A stretch of DNA of 64,000 nucleotides from Acidobacteriaceae bacterium (GCA_030041435.1 JASHNW010000050.1:124001-188000), one strand, 5' to 3'. Shown: positions 36,155 through 45,578, counted from the first letter of the stretch. Numbers and translations: made by a program. Notes: a model not told the origin generated them from the sequence alone.

Positions 36155-37279
36155 ATGTTGCTCGCTGCATCGGTATACACAACGCAAAATGAACGCCTTC
36201 GCGCGCGCTGGAAACTGGAGGGTGGATTGCCTCCGGTTCCCGGACAAAAAGTTACCACCAGCCTTACCACCGGCAGCGGGAAAAACGACACGCCGCTGAC
36301 CTGGATGAAGGAGGAATACCGCTTCCTTCCGCCGGATCACCTGGGGCCAACCATGGATGCACCGTCCGATTACGCGGGCACCTTTGTAGTCTATGACTGG
36401 GACCGCCGCGACATCATCTGGGAGTCGGACTGGGGCAACGTGCTGGGCAATCCCGCAGGATATTGCTTTGCCGACGGGCACATCTACATGAACGACTTCG
36501 AGGCGGGGAACATCTTCCGCATCGGTGTGCACCCGGAGCCGGGCAAGCTGCTGCAGCGCATTTCGCATCCGTACTTCAACGACCTGCACAGCCTGGAGCG
36601 GACCAGCCGCGGCCTGCTGGCGGCGTGTTCAGGCACCGACCTGATTGTGGAAGTGGACCTGCACGGGCGAGTGCTGTGGGAATGGTGGGCGGCGGAGCAC
36701 GGCTACACTGTGACGCCTTCGGGCGAGGAGCGCGCCAGCGGACGCGGCGGCGAGCATCGCAACCGCTACTACCACACGCGCTACCAGGCCACGCACGTGA
36801 ACTGCGCGACGGTGCGCGATCCTGGCTCGTGGCCGAAAGCGGAGCAGCACATCCTGTGCCTGCTGTTCCACCAGGGGAAGCTGCTGCAGATCGATCGCAG
36901 CAAGCCTGCGGCAGAGCAAGAGGGCGAGCTGATTCTGGAAGGGCTGGCGCGCCCGCACAGCCTCGAGAAGATTCCCGGCGGCTGGATCTTCTGCAACAGC
37001 CTGTCGAAGGAGCTGGTGCTGCTGGACGACGATCTGCGCGTGACGGGGAACATTCCCTACGACGGCGGGTGGATCCAGGACTGCACGCGGCTGCCCAACG
37101 GCCACATTGTGCTGAACGACGTGGACAATAACGTGCTGGTTGAGTTCGCTGCGCCCCACTGGGAGATCGTCAGCCGGACCGACTATCCGCGCACGTGGCG
37201 GATGGGAGAGCTGGTGGTCGTTCCCGAGCACCACGAAGAGGCATTTCTGGACGCGAAGATCGAGGAGATGGCAGGGTAG
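36155..37279 (+). CDS. Cytoplasmic-type beta-propeller protein, arylsulfotransferase-like
   Basis: From about 36305 the frame encodes repeated WD/NHL-like strands: FVVYDWDRRDIIWESDW, DLIVEVDLHGRVLWEWW, HSLEKIPGGWIFCNS and DCTRLPNGHIVLNDVDNNVLVEF. The pattern resembles arylsulfotransferase-type six-bladed propellers but no signal peptide or catalytic His was identified. The frame opens at 36026; 36155 or 36305 are alternative starts, and the first 90 residues look poorly conserved. The next gene, convergent, is a secreted protein of the same fold. Function unknown. Confidence 0.65.
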   Translation: MLLAASVYTTQNERLRARWKLEGGLPPVPGQKVTTSLTTGSGKNDTPLTWMKEEYRFLPPDHLGPTMDAPSDYAGTFVVYDWDRRDIIWESDWGNVLGNPAGYCFADGHIYMNDFEAGNIFRIGVHPEPGKLLQRISHPYFNDLHSLERTSRGLLAACSGTDLIVEVDLHGRVLWEWWAAEHGYTVTPSGEERASGRGGEHRNRYYHTRYQATHVNCATVRDPGSWPKAEQHILCLLFHQGKLLQIDRSKPAAEQEGELILEGLARPHSLEKIPGGWIFCNSLSKELVLLDDDLRVTGNIPYDGGWIQDCTRLPNGHIVLNDVDNNVLVEFAAPHWEIVSRTDYPRTWRMGELVVVPEHHEEAFLDAKIEEMAG

Positions 37280-37337
37280 GGTGCGGATTACCCCACGCAG
37301 GCCAGAATTAGATGGGCTGGCTGAGGCACCCGCTGCG

Positions 37338-37366
37338 CCCACCCAGGCAACACCAGCCTGGGTGGG
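37338..37366. terminator. Strong hairpin between convergent genes
   Basis: CCCACCCAGGC (37338-37348) and GCCTGGGTGGG (37356-37366) pair perfectly across a seven-base loop. The hairpin lies between two convergent genes. It has no T-run on either side, so it may be a bidirectional stop signal or part of a dispersed repeat flanked by GGCACCC boxes. Confidence 0.4.
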
Positions 37367-37378
37367 GCACCCGACGCG

Positions 37379-39148
37379 TCACCACTGGACTCCCGGATAG
37401 AGGCTCGGCAGCCGCTGCGTGCGGTAGAGATTCGTTGCGGCCGCATGCAGATGCCAGATCACGCGAGGATTCTCCTCGCGGGTGACTTCGTACACGTCGG
37501 AGTTGTGGCCGGAGTTACAGAGATCGATCTCCACGTCGCCATTGGGCAGATTCTGCACGCCGCCGCCCCAGATGGAAAAGATTTTGGGAAATACATCCTG
37601 GAAGACGAGCGTCGCGGTTTTTGCTTTCTCGTCGATGCGGTAGATGGGCACGGTGGTGTAGCAGGGCGCTGCATCCTTGGTTCCGCAGACTTTGCCGTTG
37701 GACAGGATGCGGTTGTTGCCATTGTCCATCATGCCGAGGTCGAAGACGCCGGCGTCGCGAGCGCTGAAGATCGCGGGCTGATGCTGCCCGTAGTTCCAGT
37801 CGGCGGGCGCATTGCCGCCGACGAGACGGAAGTCGCCGCCGTTGCCGAGGCGCCAGAGAACCTTCCCCGATCCATGGCCGTTTTCGTAATCGATTTTGAT
37901 GACCCAGTGCTGCGCGCGCATGGAGACGAGCAGGTTGCCGTCGTCTTTGGTGTAGAGAACAGCGTTGGTGTGGGTCCAGTCGGGGAAATCCATGGGGTGG
38001 CGGTTCACGTCGAGATGATCGAACTCGCTCCAGGTCCACACCGGATCGAGATTCGCATCGAGCTCGACGAGGATGTCGCCGATGACGCGCGTCGTTCCTG
38101 GGTAGCCTTTGAGATCGGTGTAATCGCGCGTTGCGTTGGCGATCACAATCATGTGGCCGTTGGGCAGCACCTCAACGTCGTGATGGACCATCTCCAGCGT
38201 GGGGCCGCGATAGCCGGTGGCGCGCAACTCCCGGTTTAGCTGCGGCATGGACAGGTTGTGGACGGTGTCGCCGGCCAGGTCGATCTCGCGCAGGGCGACG
38301 GTGGTGTCCGGGGGCGGCTCGCCGTCGGGGCTGTCGACGAGCGCGTGGGAGGCAAGGCCGATGACCATCAGAAAATTTCCATTAGGCAGCGGCTTGATGG
38401 GATTGATGATGGTGGCGAAGCGCCGGTCGGGAGGCTGCAGTTTCCACCACTGCGCGTGCCAGAGCTTCGGTTTTGTGGCGAAACGCGCGCCGCAGAGGCT
38501 GCGGACCCAGTCGCCCCAGCCCTTCAGGGTGAGCCACGCGGCGTGCAGGTATTTGTGCGTCTGCACGCGGAGGACGGATTCGCGGTCGGGATAGTTCCAG
38601 GCCCACAGGACGTTGCCGTGGAGATCGGTGACGATGGCCTGGTCCCAGGAGCCGATGGAGGGATTGATGAGCTCGACACCGGGCTGGGGCGTGCCGCTGG
38701 TCTGCACGTCGAGGCGAGGCAGCGCGCGCTGTTTGTAGTGGCCGGTGGTAAAGGTGTGGTCCGTGTCGACCAGCATGGAGCCATCGCGGAAGCGAACGAC
38801 GGCGCGCAGATGATACGTCGTGTCTGCGTACATGCCGGCGACGAGGATGGTGACGGGTGTATGGCCGGGGTCGGAGACGATCCAGGTGTTGCGGCCATAG
38901 GAAGTGGTGGGACCGAACTGCACCGCGACCTCGGCGGCCTGACGCGGGTGAATGGTGTAGCGGGCGACCTGGGGATTGCGAGTGCGCTCGACAACGCCCT
39001 GATCGATTGAGTCGCCGCTGCTGCCGTAGATCACCATCGGCGGTCGACGGCCGCAGCCCACGGGCGCGAGACAGAAGGCGGCGATGCATGCTGCACAGAG
39101 TCCGAGACGAAGGCTGCGCTGGCTGAGGAGGGCTGGGCTACGGTTCAA
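37379..39148 (-). CDS. Arylsulfotransferase (ASST) family secreted protein
   Basis: A 589-residue exported beta-propeller. The N-terminal segment CAACIAAFCLAPVGCG is a signal peptide with a possible lipoprotein Cys. An Ig-like domain (VAVQFGPTTSYGRNTWIV) precedes six-bladed propeller repeats with NPSIGSWDQAIVTDLHGNVL, HHDVEVLPNGHMIVIANATR, FPDWTHTNAVLYTKDDGNLL and GMMDNGNNRILSNG. His residues suitable as the sulfate-accepting catalytic His are present. ASST enzymes move sulfate between phenols without PAPS. The TTG start has a GGAGG eleven bases upstream and is not certain. Confidence 0.75.
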   Translation of the reverse strand: MNRSPALLSQRSLRLGLCAACIAAFCLAPVGCGRRPPMVIYGSSGDSIDQGVVERTRNPQVARYTIHPRQAAEVAVQFGPTTSYGRNTWIVSDPGHTPVTILVAGMYADTTYHLRAVVRFRDGSMLVDTDHTFTTGHYKQRALPRLDVQTSGTPQPGVELINPSIGSWDQAIVTDLHGNVLWAWNYPDRESVLRVQTHKYLHAAWLTLKGWGDWVRSLCGARFATKPKLWHAQWWKLQPPDRRFATIINPIKPLPNGNFLMVIGLASHALVDSPDGEPPPDTTVALREIDLAGDTVHNLSMPQLNRELRATGYRGPTLEMVHHDVEVLPNGHMIVIANATRDYTDLKGYPGTTRVIGDILVELDANLDPVWTWSEFDHLDVNRHPMDFPDWTHTNAVLYTKDDGNLLVSMRAQHWVIKIDYENGHGSGKVLWRLGNGGDFRLVGGNAPADWNYGQHQPAIFSARDAGVFDLGMMDNGNNRILSNGKVCGTKDAAPCYTTVPIYRIDEKAKTATLVFQDVFPKIFSIWGGGVQNLPNGDVEIDLCNSGHNSDVYEVTREENPRVIWHLHAAATNLYRTQRLPSLYPGVQW

Positions 39149-39250
39149 TGCGATGTATGCCTCCAGCGCAAGTCATGCGCCGCGGGATGTGTTCCATTGG
39201 GATCGTGTGCTGCCATTATTTAATCATTCATGGCGGGCTCCGGGGCCGGT

Positions 39251-40843
39251 TCAGTGCAGGATGGGCGTATCGCCGGCGGGGAGCTTCCAGTGAGATTTGG
39301 GACGTGCGACGGCGTACATCTGCGCGGTGATTTCGTCCATCATGGCCATGCGGTCGCCGTGTTCTTCGTAGAGATCGAAGTGCGTGCGGTTGTCGCGATA
39401 GGTGAAGTGCGGATCGGCGTGGAGGCTGTCGAGGACGGCTTCGAATTTGTGCGCGGCTCCATCGAGGTAAAAGGTGTCGGCGGTGCCGACGATGAGGTGA
39501 ATCCTGCCTTTCAGATCGGGTCCGCGGGTGGCCCAGTTGGCGGCGACGATGTGCGCGAGGTCGTAATGGTCGTGCCAGTACGCAACGACGTCAGGGTTCA
39601 CGTCGCCGGTTTGACGATCGAACATTTGGAGCGGCCGGCCGTCGGGTCCGCGCGGTGAAAAGACCCACTCGAAGGAGGCCATCTGGCCGCCGTAAACGCC
39701 GAGGACGGCTTCCTGCTTCGCAAATTCCTCGAAGGTGGCGATGATTTTGTCGTGGTCGCGCACGATGGGGTAGAGGGTGCCGTCAGGACGGTGGTAGACG
39801 TTGGCGTGGGGAGCGTACAGGTCGATGGCGGAGAAATCGTGGAAGTCGCTGGGGTCGGGTGAAGTGGACCAGGTGCCTCCGAAGATCTTCGGGTAATTCA
39901 CCTGGAGCTGCAGGGTCGCCCATCCGCCGGAGGAATGGCCGTTCAGGAATCGGCCGGAGGGGTGGGCGTCCATGCGGTATTTCGCTTCGAGCCAGGGGAT
40001 GAACTCGGTGGTAAGCGCTGTGCCCCAGGGGCCGTTGTTCACGGAGTCGGCGAACTCGTGGGTGCCAGTGGGGAGCGATTCGTCGAGCATCACCCAGATC
40101 ATGGGCGGCATTTTGCCGGTGGCCATGCGGCTGTAGATCATGAGAGCGGAGGGGCGGATGGTTTCGAGCTTTGCTCCGAAACCATGGGTCCAGTAGACGG
40201 TGGGGTAGCGGTCGCGCGGGCGCTGTGCGTAGTCCGGCGGCAGGACGACCCAGGCGCGGATGTGGGTCTCACGGCCGGAAAATGCGGTGAGGGCTGGACT
40301 GACGAAGTCGGCGGGTTCGATGGAGTGCTCGGCGGCAGCGAGAACTTCGGGACTGAGCGGCGGAGTGCGGAGGGTGCGCGGGGGCGCTGTCTGATCGAGC
40401 ACGAAGGCGGGCTCGTCGCCTGTGCCGGGAGTCCAGTTGGGCAGCGCGACGACGGAGCTTTCGAGATCGCCGGGCTCAAGACCGTCGTAGGCGTAGGTGT
40501 GATTCACGTCGAGGATGGCCTCGGCCTGATAGGTTTTAGGCTGGAGCGAGGAGAAAGGCGCGGGGAAGGCCAGGCCGTCGACGTCGATATCGACGGAGGC
40601 GCCGGGGGCGAGGCCGTGGACCTCTTCGGCGGCGATGGAAGTGGCGGAGGGGCGAAATTCATTCGCCTGGACCTGCTTTGCGCCGCTGCCTGGCTCGAGG
40701 AAGATGAGCAGTCGGCCGGACGCGGGCTGCTGCATGGCGGAGCCGAGCGTGACGCGGAAGAAGAGATGCGGAGTTGCGGTTTGAGCGCAGGCGCAGGAGA
40801 GTAGCAGGGGAAGGACGAGAAGACGGAGCTTGCGGACGATCAT
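39251..40843 (-). CDS. Secreted esterase family protein (PF00756-like)
   Basis: A 530-residue alpha/beta hydrolase with signal peptide VRKLRLLVLPLLLSCACA. Residues 30-160 form a beta-rich N-terminal domain; the hydrolase begins near 190 (HIRAWVVLPPDYAQRPRDRY). GRFLNGHSSGGWATLQLQ contains the nucleophile Ser, and the acid and His of the triad are likely in the C-terminal VGTADTFYLDG and RTHFDLYEEHGD. It resembles esterase D / enterochelin-esterase-type enzymes. It may act on acylated carbohydrates. It shares strand and spacing (102 bases) with the ASST gene. Confidence 0.82.
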   Translation of the reverse strand: MIVRKLRLLVLPLLLSCACAQTATPHLFFRVTLGSAMQQPASGRLLIFLEPGSGAKQVQANEFRPSATSIAAEEVHGLAPGASVDIDVDGLAFPAPFSSLQPKTYQAEAILDVNHTYAYDGLEPGDLESSVVALPNWTPGTGDEPAFVLDQTAPPRTLRTPPLSPEVLAAAEHSIEPADFVSPALTAFSGRETHIRAWVVLPPDYAQRPRDRYPTVYWTHGFGAKLETIRPSALMIYSRMATGKMPPMIWVMLDESLPTGTHEFADSVNNGPWGTALTTEFIPWLEAKYRMDAHPSGRFLNGHSSGGWATLQLQVNYPKIFGGTWSTSPDPSDFHDFSAIDLYAPHANVYHRPDGTLYPIVRDHDKIIATFEEFAKQEAVLGVYGGQMASFEWVFSPRGPDGRPLQMFDRQTGDVNPDVVAYWHDHYDLAHIVAANWATRGPDLKGRIHLIVGTADTFYLDGAAHKFEAVLDSLHADPHFTYRDNRTHFDLYEEHGDRMAMMDEITAQMYAVARPKSHWKLPAGDTPILH

Positions 40844-40896
40844 TCCCGCGAGTGTAGCAGCCAGTAGCGGTTAGCCGGTAGCTGGTAGCTGGTTCT

Positions 40897-41808
40897 TCAG
40901 GGGTGGAGAACGCGGGCTGGACCGCCGGTGGCGCCCTGCACCTTGATGCGTTTGGCGAGGCCGAGAAAGCCGAGCAGGCGAATACACCAGTAATTGAAGT
41001 CCACCTCGTACCAGGCCATGCCGTGGCTGGCGGAGACGGGATGCGCATGATGGTTGTTGTGCCAGCCCTCGCCGCCGGTGAGCAGGGCCACCCACCAGTT
41101 GTTGCGCGAGTCGTCGCGCGTCTGAAAGCGGCGCGCGCCCCAGATGTGCGTTGCAGAGTTCACCAGCCAGGTGACGTGGAGGCCGAGGGTGACACGCAGA
41201 AAGATGCCCCACAGGAGCCAGGGCCATCCGCCGACGAGGAAGAGCCCGATGCCGACCGCGGTAACCGGAACCCAGTGCCAGCGGCTGAGCCAGAGATAGA
41301 AGCGGTCGTTGGCGAGGTCGGGAACGTAGCGGGCGAGCAGCGGATTCTTGTTTCTCAATGACCCGTTGAGGATCCAGCCCATGTGCGACCACCATTTGCC
41401 GTCGCGCGGGGAGTGCGGGTCGCCGGGGCGGTCAGTAAGCTGGTGGTGCATGCGGTGGACGGCCACCCAGTAGATGGGGCCTCCCTGCAATGAAAGCGTG
41501 GAGCAGACGGCCATCGCATATTCAACCCATTTCGGCGTGACGAAGCCGCGGTGGGTGAGCAGGCGGTGATAGCACATGGCGATGCCGACGTTTTGGCCGA
41601 GCACCCAGAGAACGGCGAAGACGGCGAGCGCGCTCCAGCTGAAGAAAAAGAGCGCGGCGATGGCGCCGAGATGGAAGACGGTGAGGGTAACGACGAAGAT
41701 GAGGTTCAGTTTCGCGGAACGCGTTTGGGCGAGCGTCTCGGAGTCGGCGCGAACGGTTTCGACGCGGACGGGGCTGGCGGCAACAGGCATCTCAGCAGCA
41801 GCGGACAT
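40897..41808 (-). CDS. Acyl-CoA (delta-9) fatty acid desaturase
   Basis: A 303-residue membrane di-iron desaturase. The three histidine boxes are HRLLTH, HRMHH and HNNHH, followed by the usual GEGWHN context. Four membrane helices separate them. It would introduce a double bond into saturated acyl chains, adjusting membrane fluidity. The spacer after its stop carries the TAGCTGG-type repeat (40862-40893). The start is the ATG at 41806-41808. Confidence 0.93.
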   Translation of the reverse strand: MSAAAEMPVAASPVRVETVRADSETLAQTRSAKLNLIFVVTLTVFHLGAIAALFFFSWSALAVFAVLWVLGQNVGIAMCYHRLLTHRGFVTPKWVEYAMAVCSTLSLQGGPIYWVAVHRMHHQLTDRPGDPHSPRDGKWWSHMGWILNGSLRNKNPLLARYVPDLANDRFYLWLSRWHWVPVTAVGIGLFLVGGWPWLLWGIFLRVTLGLHVTWLVNSATHIWGARRFQTRDDSRNNWWVALLTGGEGWHNNHHAHPVSASHGMAWYEVDFNYWCIRLLGFLGLAKRIKVQGATGGPARVLHP

Positions 41809-41914
41809 GCGAACACAGGTCTCCAGTCTTCGACCCTAAAGGATGCCCGCCCGGGGGCAGTGTAAGAGTTGCGTAATTTTGTGCGCGCGGCGCGCAGGTG
41901 GAGCGCGAACCGGC

Positions 41915-42943
41915 CTATGGGGCCGACACCTCGATGGCGCGGACAGGCTCGGGGCGCGGCGTCTCGTCGAGCTTGCCGAAGATCATTTTGCCGGAAGCGG
42001 TCTGCAGGACTGAGGTGACGGCGATCTCGACCGTACGGCCGATGAGGCGGCGGGCGTGGTCGACAACGACCATGGTGCCGTCGTCGAGATAGCCGACGCC
42101 CTGGTCAAATTCCTTGCCTTCCTTCATGACGAGGATGCGCATCTTCTCGCCGGGCAGGACAACGGGGCGGAGGGAGTTGGCAAGGTCGTTGATGTTGAGC
42201 ACGGGGACGCCACGGACCTGAGCCACCTTGTTCAGGTTGAAATCGTTGGTAACGATTTTGGCTTCGAGATGACGGGCCAACTCGATGAGCTTGAGGTCGA
42301 CTTCGCGAATGTTGGGGTAGTCTTCTTCGGCGATCTGCACGGTGAGCTGCGCGTTGGCGCGCATGGCCTGGAGGACATCGAGACCGCGGCGGCCGCGCTG
42401 GCGTTTGGAGGAGTCGGAGGAGTCGGCGACCATCTGCAATTCGCGGAGGACGAACTCCGGGATGATGAGGGTGCCTTCGAGGAAGCCGGTTTCGGCGATG
42501 TCGGCGATGCGGCCGTCGATGATGGAGCTGGTGTCGAGGATCTTGGTGCTGCGGCGGACGCCGCGTTCGCCGGCGAAGAGACCGCCGAGGGCGGCGAGGT
42601 TGAGCAGGTCGCCTTTGCTGGCGCCGACGACGAGGCCGATGTAGGTCATGAGCAGCAGGACGCCGAGCTGAACAAGGCTGCGCTCGTGGCCTTCCGGCAG
42701 GCTGTTGCGCAGGACCAGCGAGAACAGGAAAGCTCCGGCGATGCCGGTGAGGCTGCCGATGACCGCGCCGATCAGCCGGCGCAGGGTGAGCGCGCGGACG
42801 CGCAGCTCAAAAAGGATGATGAGCGCAGCGGCTGCTGCGCCCGCGACCGCTGCGACCCATCCGTGAACACCGAAAGGGCGGAAAAACCAGCATGCAGCGG
42901 CAAAAATGAGGACAAAGAGAAAACGCAAAGCAAATAAATCCAT
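41915..42943 (-). CDS. PIN and TRAM domain membrane protein (YacL-like)
   Basis: A 342-residue protein. Four hydrophobic helices occupy residues 1-115. The PIN nuclease domain follows ([52 protein letters not shown]), keeping the acidic residues. A C-terminal TRAM domain (about 275-330; [20 protein letters not shown]) probably binds RNA. This is the layout of Bacillus YacL and its homologues, possible membrane-bound RNases. The frame extends 46 codons further upstream, but ATG 42943 starts just before the first helix. Confidence 0.88.
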   Translation of the reverse strand: MDLFALRFLFVLIFAAACWFFRPFGVHGWVAAVAGAAAAALIILFELRVRALTLRRLIGAVIGSLTGIAGAFLFSLVLRNSLPEGHERSLVQLGVLLLMTYIGLVVGASKGDLLNLAALGGLFAGERGVRRSTKILDTSSIIDGRIADIAETGFLEGTLIIPEFVLRELQMVADSSDSSKRQRGRRGLDVLQAMRANAQLTVQIAEEDYPNIREVDLKLIELARHLEAKIVTNDFNLNKVAQVRGVPVLNINDLANSLRPVVLPGEKMRILVMKEGKEFDQGVGYLDDGTMVVVDHARRLIGRTVEIAVTSVLQTASGKMIFGKLDETPRPEPVRAIEVSAP

Positions 42944-43069
42944 AAAGGCCCCCGGGATAAAGACCCGGCCAGGCGGAAGGCTTGCCTGGAAAGCGTGGGT
43001 AACTGTGGAATGCCGGGCACACGGAGTATACCCACGGGCCGCGATGCAGGGAAGAGGATTTTCGTGCGG

Positions 43070-43132
43070 GGCACAGAGCACAGAGCGCAGAGCTCAGAGG
43101 CTCAGGGCTCAGAGCTCAGAGCCAGGGCACAG
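43070..43132. repeat. CAGAGCTCAGA simple repeat
   Basis: Imperfect copies of CAGAGCTCAGAG and GGCTCAGGGCTCAGAGC fill the gap upstream of the PIN-TRAM gene. The string belongs to the same class as the simple repeats at 21602 and 24199 and does not code. Confidence 0.45.
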
Positions 43133-43151
43133 GTGGTCGATCCGCTATCCG

Positions 43152-44330
43152 TTAATACTTGCGGACGGAGGGGTCGATCTCGTTGGACCAGGCGGTGATG
43201 CCGCCGGCGAGGTTGTGGAGCTTCGCGAAGCCGTTCTTCGCCAGGAATTCGGCGGCCTTCTGGCTGCGTCCGCCGGATTTGCACTGGACGACGATCTCCT
43301 GTGCGGGGTTGAGCTCGCCGAGGCGCTGAGGCAACTCGCCGAGGGGAATGAGATGGCCACCGATTTGAGCAATTTGATATTCGAACGGCTCGCGCACGTC
43401 GAGGACGAACAGATCGTCGCCGCGATCGATGCGCTGTTTGAGCTCTTTGACGGTCATCTGCGGGATGCCGTTGACGACGGCGGTGGGTGTTTTGGGTTCG
43501 GGCATAATTCCACAGAACTGTTCGTAGTCGATGAGTTTGGTGACCGTCGGGTGCGTGCCGCAAACCGGGCAGTCAGGATTCTTGCGGAGCTTCAGCTCAC
43601 GAAAGCGCATATCGAGCGCGTTGACGAGGAGCAGGCGGCCGATGAGCGGATCGCCCTTGCCGAGGATGAACTTGATAACCTCGGTGGCCTGGATGATGCC
43701 GACAAGGCCGGGCAGGATGCCGAGCACGCCGCCCTCAGCGCAGGAGGGAACGAGGCCCGGTGGAGGCGGTTCGGGATAGAGGCAGCGATAGCACGGGCCT
43801 TCTTTGGTGGCGAAGACGCTGGCCTGGCCTTCGAAGCGGAAGATGGATCCGTAGGCGTTGGGCTTGCCGGTGAGCACGCAGGCATCGTTGACGAGGTAGC
43901 GCGTGGGGAAATTGTCGGTACCGTCGGCGACGATGTCGTACTGCGAGATGATCTCGAGCGCGTTGGCGCTGGTGAGCATGGTCTCGTGCTTGACGACGTT
44001 GAGGAAGGGATTCAGCGCCTCGAGCTTTTCGGTCGCGGAGTCGATCTTGGGGCGGCCGACGTCTTTGGTGCTGTGGATGATCTGGCGCTGCAGGTTGCTG
44101 AAATCGACAACGTCGAAGTCGACCAGACCGAGAGTGCCGATGCCGGCGGCGGCAAGATAGAACGCCAGCGGGGAGCCGAGCCCGCCGGTGCCGACGCAGA
44201 GGACCCTGGAAGCTTTCAGCTTCTGCTGGCCTTCCATACCCACTTCAGGCAGGAGCAGGTGCCGCGAGTAGCGGGCAACTTCGTCGTTGGAAAGGCCGGG
44301 GAGGGTGACGGGTTCAGTGATGGTAGCCAT
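43152..44330 (-). CDS. MoeB/ThiF adenylyltransferase fused to rhodanese (MoeZ-like)
   Basis: A 392-residue two-domain sulfur-activation enzyme. Residues 1-270 are an E1-like adenylyltransferase: VLCVGTGGLGSPLAFYLAAAG (ATP loop), SNLQRQIIHSTKDVGRPK, and zinc cysteines in CYRCLYP and CPVCGT. Residues 285-392 are a rhodanese with catalytic Cys in VVQCKSGGRS. It adenylates the C-terminal glycine of a sulfur-carrier protein and delivers sulfur as thiocarboxylate. Its place in a minus-strand series with cysM, a JAMM protease and a carrier points to cysteine biosynthesis. It could also serve molybdopterin synthesis. Confidence 0.92.
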   Translation of the reverse strand: MATITEPVTLPGLSNDEVARYSRHLLLPEVGMEGQQKLKASRVLCVGTGGLGSPLAFYLAAAGIGTLGLVDFDVVDFSNLQRQIIHSTKDVGRPKIDSATEKLEALNPFLNVVKHETMLTSANALEIISQYDIVADGTDNFPTRYLVNDACVLTGKPNAYGSIFRFEGQASVFATKEGPCYRCLYPEPPPPGLVPSCAEGGVLGILPGLVGIIQATEVIKFILGKGDPLIGRLLLVNALDMRFRELKLRKNPDCPVCGTHPTVTKLIDYEQFCGIMPEPKTPTAVVNGIPQMTVKELKQRIDRGDDLFVLDVREPFEYQIAQIGGHLIPLGELPQRLGELNPAQEIVVQCKSGGRSQKAAEFLAKNGFAKLHNLAGGITAWSNEIDPSVRKY

Positions 44331-44640
44331 TTGGGTCTCCCTTAAGGATGCGGCCTGGGGCCTGCAGGGTGCAAGGGGCTGGCCCCTTCGACAAGCTCAG
44401 GGCAGGCTCGAGGCAGAAGCGCTGCGAGCAGCCTGGGTCCGCGCCGGAGGAGTTGGTTCCGCGGGAGGGATGCCGGCATAGCGGAGGTTTCGGCGGATTG
44501 GGCATGCGGAGAGGCAAGCGCAGATGCCATTCGCTTCGCTCAGGCCAGGCTCTTCCGTCTCGCGCTGCGAGCCGTCAGGACGACAGAGCGGGGGCCGGGC
44601 GAGTTGCGATTCGGTGCTGCAGACGGGGATGCCCGTGCGG
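44331..44640. repeat. Repeat-rich gap in the cysteine cluster
   Basis: No gene was found. The gap holds a perfect hairpin AAGGGGC-TG-GCCCCTT (44373-44388) that runs into CCCTTCGACAAGCTCAGGGC, a very widespread bacterial intergenic repeat. Further along, pieces like CTTCGCTCAGGCCAGG and GAGCCGTCAGGACGACAG look like degenerate dispersed repeats. It separates the MoeZ-like gene from the sulfur-carrier gene. Confidence 0.5.
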
Positions 44641-44952
44641 CTAGTTCTTGCGCCGCAGGCGCGTTTGCCCTTGCGGCCAGCACCCGCCGGCGATGGAGGG
44701 GATGATGGAGAGCGTGTCGGTGGGGCCGACCGCGGTTTCTTCACGGCCGGGCAGGTAGCGGACGTCTTCGTCGTTGAGGTAGAGGTTGACGAAGGAACGC
44801 AGCTTGCCGTCGGGGGTGTAGAGGTGCTTTTGAAACTCCGGATAGAGCGCGGTGAGGGAGGCGACGGCCTGGGCGACGGTGCGGGCTTCGACGGTGACGG
44901 TGGCCTGCTGGTTGGTGTAGACGCGCAGTGGAGTGGGGATTTCAATCTTCAT
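44641..44952 (-). CDS. cysO: Ubiquitin-like sulfur-carrier protein (CysO/MoaD/ThiS type) with C-terminal extension
   Basis: A 103-residue beta-grasp protein: MKIEIPTPLRVYTNQQATVT, ALYPEFQKHLYTPDGKL, FVNLYLNDEDVRYL and LSIIPSIAGG. The active form must end in Gly-Gly, here residues 89-90. The frame instead runs on for 13 residues (CWPQGQTRLRRKN) before a stop. The codon after Gly-Gly is TGC, one base from the stop TGA. The extension would need removal, perhaps by the JAMM protease encoded upstream. In the cluster it would be the thiocarboxylated sulfur donor for CysM. Alternative: a MoaD. Confidence 0.85.
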   Translation of the reverse strand: MKIEIPTPLRVYTNQQATVTVEARTVAQAVASLTALYPEFQKHLYTPDGKLRSFVNLYLNDEDVRYLPGREETAVGPTDTLSIIPSIAGGCWPQGQTRLRRKN

Positions 44953-45076
44953 GCAGAATGCTTTCCTTGAGTACGGTACAACATCGTAGCCAGGATCAGA
45001 TCCAGACGTGGTTGGGGGCGGTGCGCTTGCTCGGAGAAGAGCGAGGGTGGATTGCGGAGATGGATGGGAGCGTGAG

Positions 45077-45577
45077 TCATGGGGCGTCAATTTTAGCGTT
45101 GAGCGCTTCGGGCTCGAGGCCGGGGTCGAGCTGGCCGGTGACCTGGATGGGCTGGTTCCGGAATGTTTTGTCATCTTCGGTGGCGCCGGCGAGGAGGAAG
45201 GAGTTGGTTTGGCGGGCCGCGCCTTGTTCGACGGCGGTGATGACGTAGCTGCAGCCAAGCCAGTGGGCTTCGGCGAAGTCGGTCTGCGACCACTGCGCGG
45301 GATGGTCGGGGTGGGAGTGGTAGAAGCCGACGATGTCGAGGCCACGCTGGCGGCCGAGGCGCTGGATTTTGACCAGTTCCTGCGGGGCGATCTGGTAGCG
45401 GTTGTGGGCGGAGTCAATACGGGTGTTGCCGGCGCGGATGGCGTCTTCGACAGCGTTGACGGCGGCGGCGCCTTCCGTGAGGAAGCGGCCAAGCAGGACG
45501 CCGCAGCACTCGTGCGGATACGTCTCTTCGCCGTGCTGGCGGAGGGCGTCGTAAATTTGCTGGCTCAGGCGCAGCAT
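45077..45577 (-). CDS. mec: JAMM/MPN+ metalloprotease (Mec-like)
   Basis: A 166-residue zinc peptidase. The JAMM signature is complete: Glu in THPHECCGV-like segment YPHECCGVLLG and HSHPDHPAQWSQTD with two His, Ser and Asp. In Mycobacterium the Mec enzyme removes cysteine from the CysO-cysteine adduct; in the quinolobactin system a related enzyme trims the C-terminal tail of a carrier. Either role fits here. The ATG at 45577 follows the cysM stop by one base, so the genes are coupled. The carrier gene starts 124 bases downstream. Confidence 0.92.
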   Translation of the reverse strand: MLRLSQQIYDALRQHGEETYPHECCGVLLGRFLTEGAAAVNAVEDAIRAGNTRIDSAHNRYQIAPQELVKIQRLGRQRGLDIVGFYHSHPDHPAQWSQTDFAEAHWLGCSYVITAVEQGAARQTNSFLLAGATEDDKTFRNQPIQVTGQLDPGLEPEALNAKIDAP

Positions 45578-45578
45578 G

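Noticed and set aside
44348-44644. A 98-codon frame in the cysteine-cluster gap
   Set aside because: It is built from dispersed repeats and a hairpin and encodes sequence typical of such repeats, not a protein.
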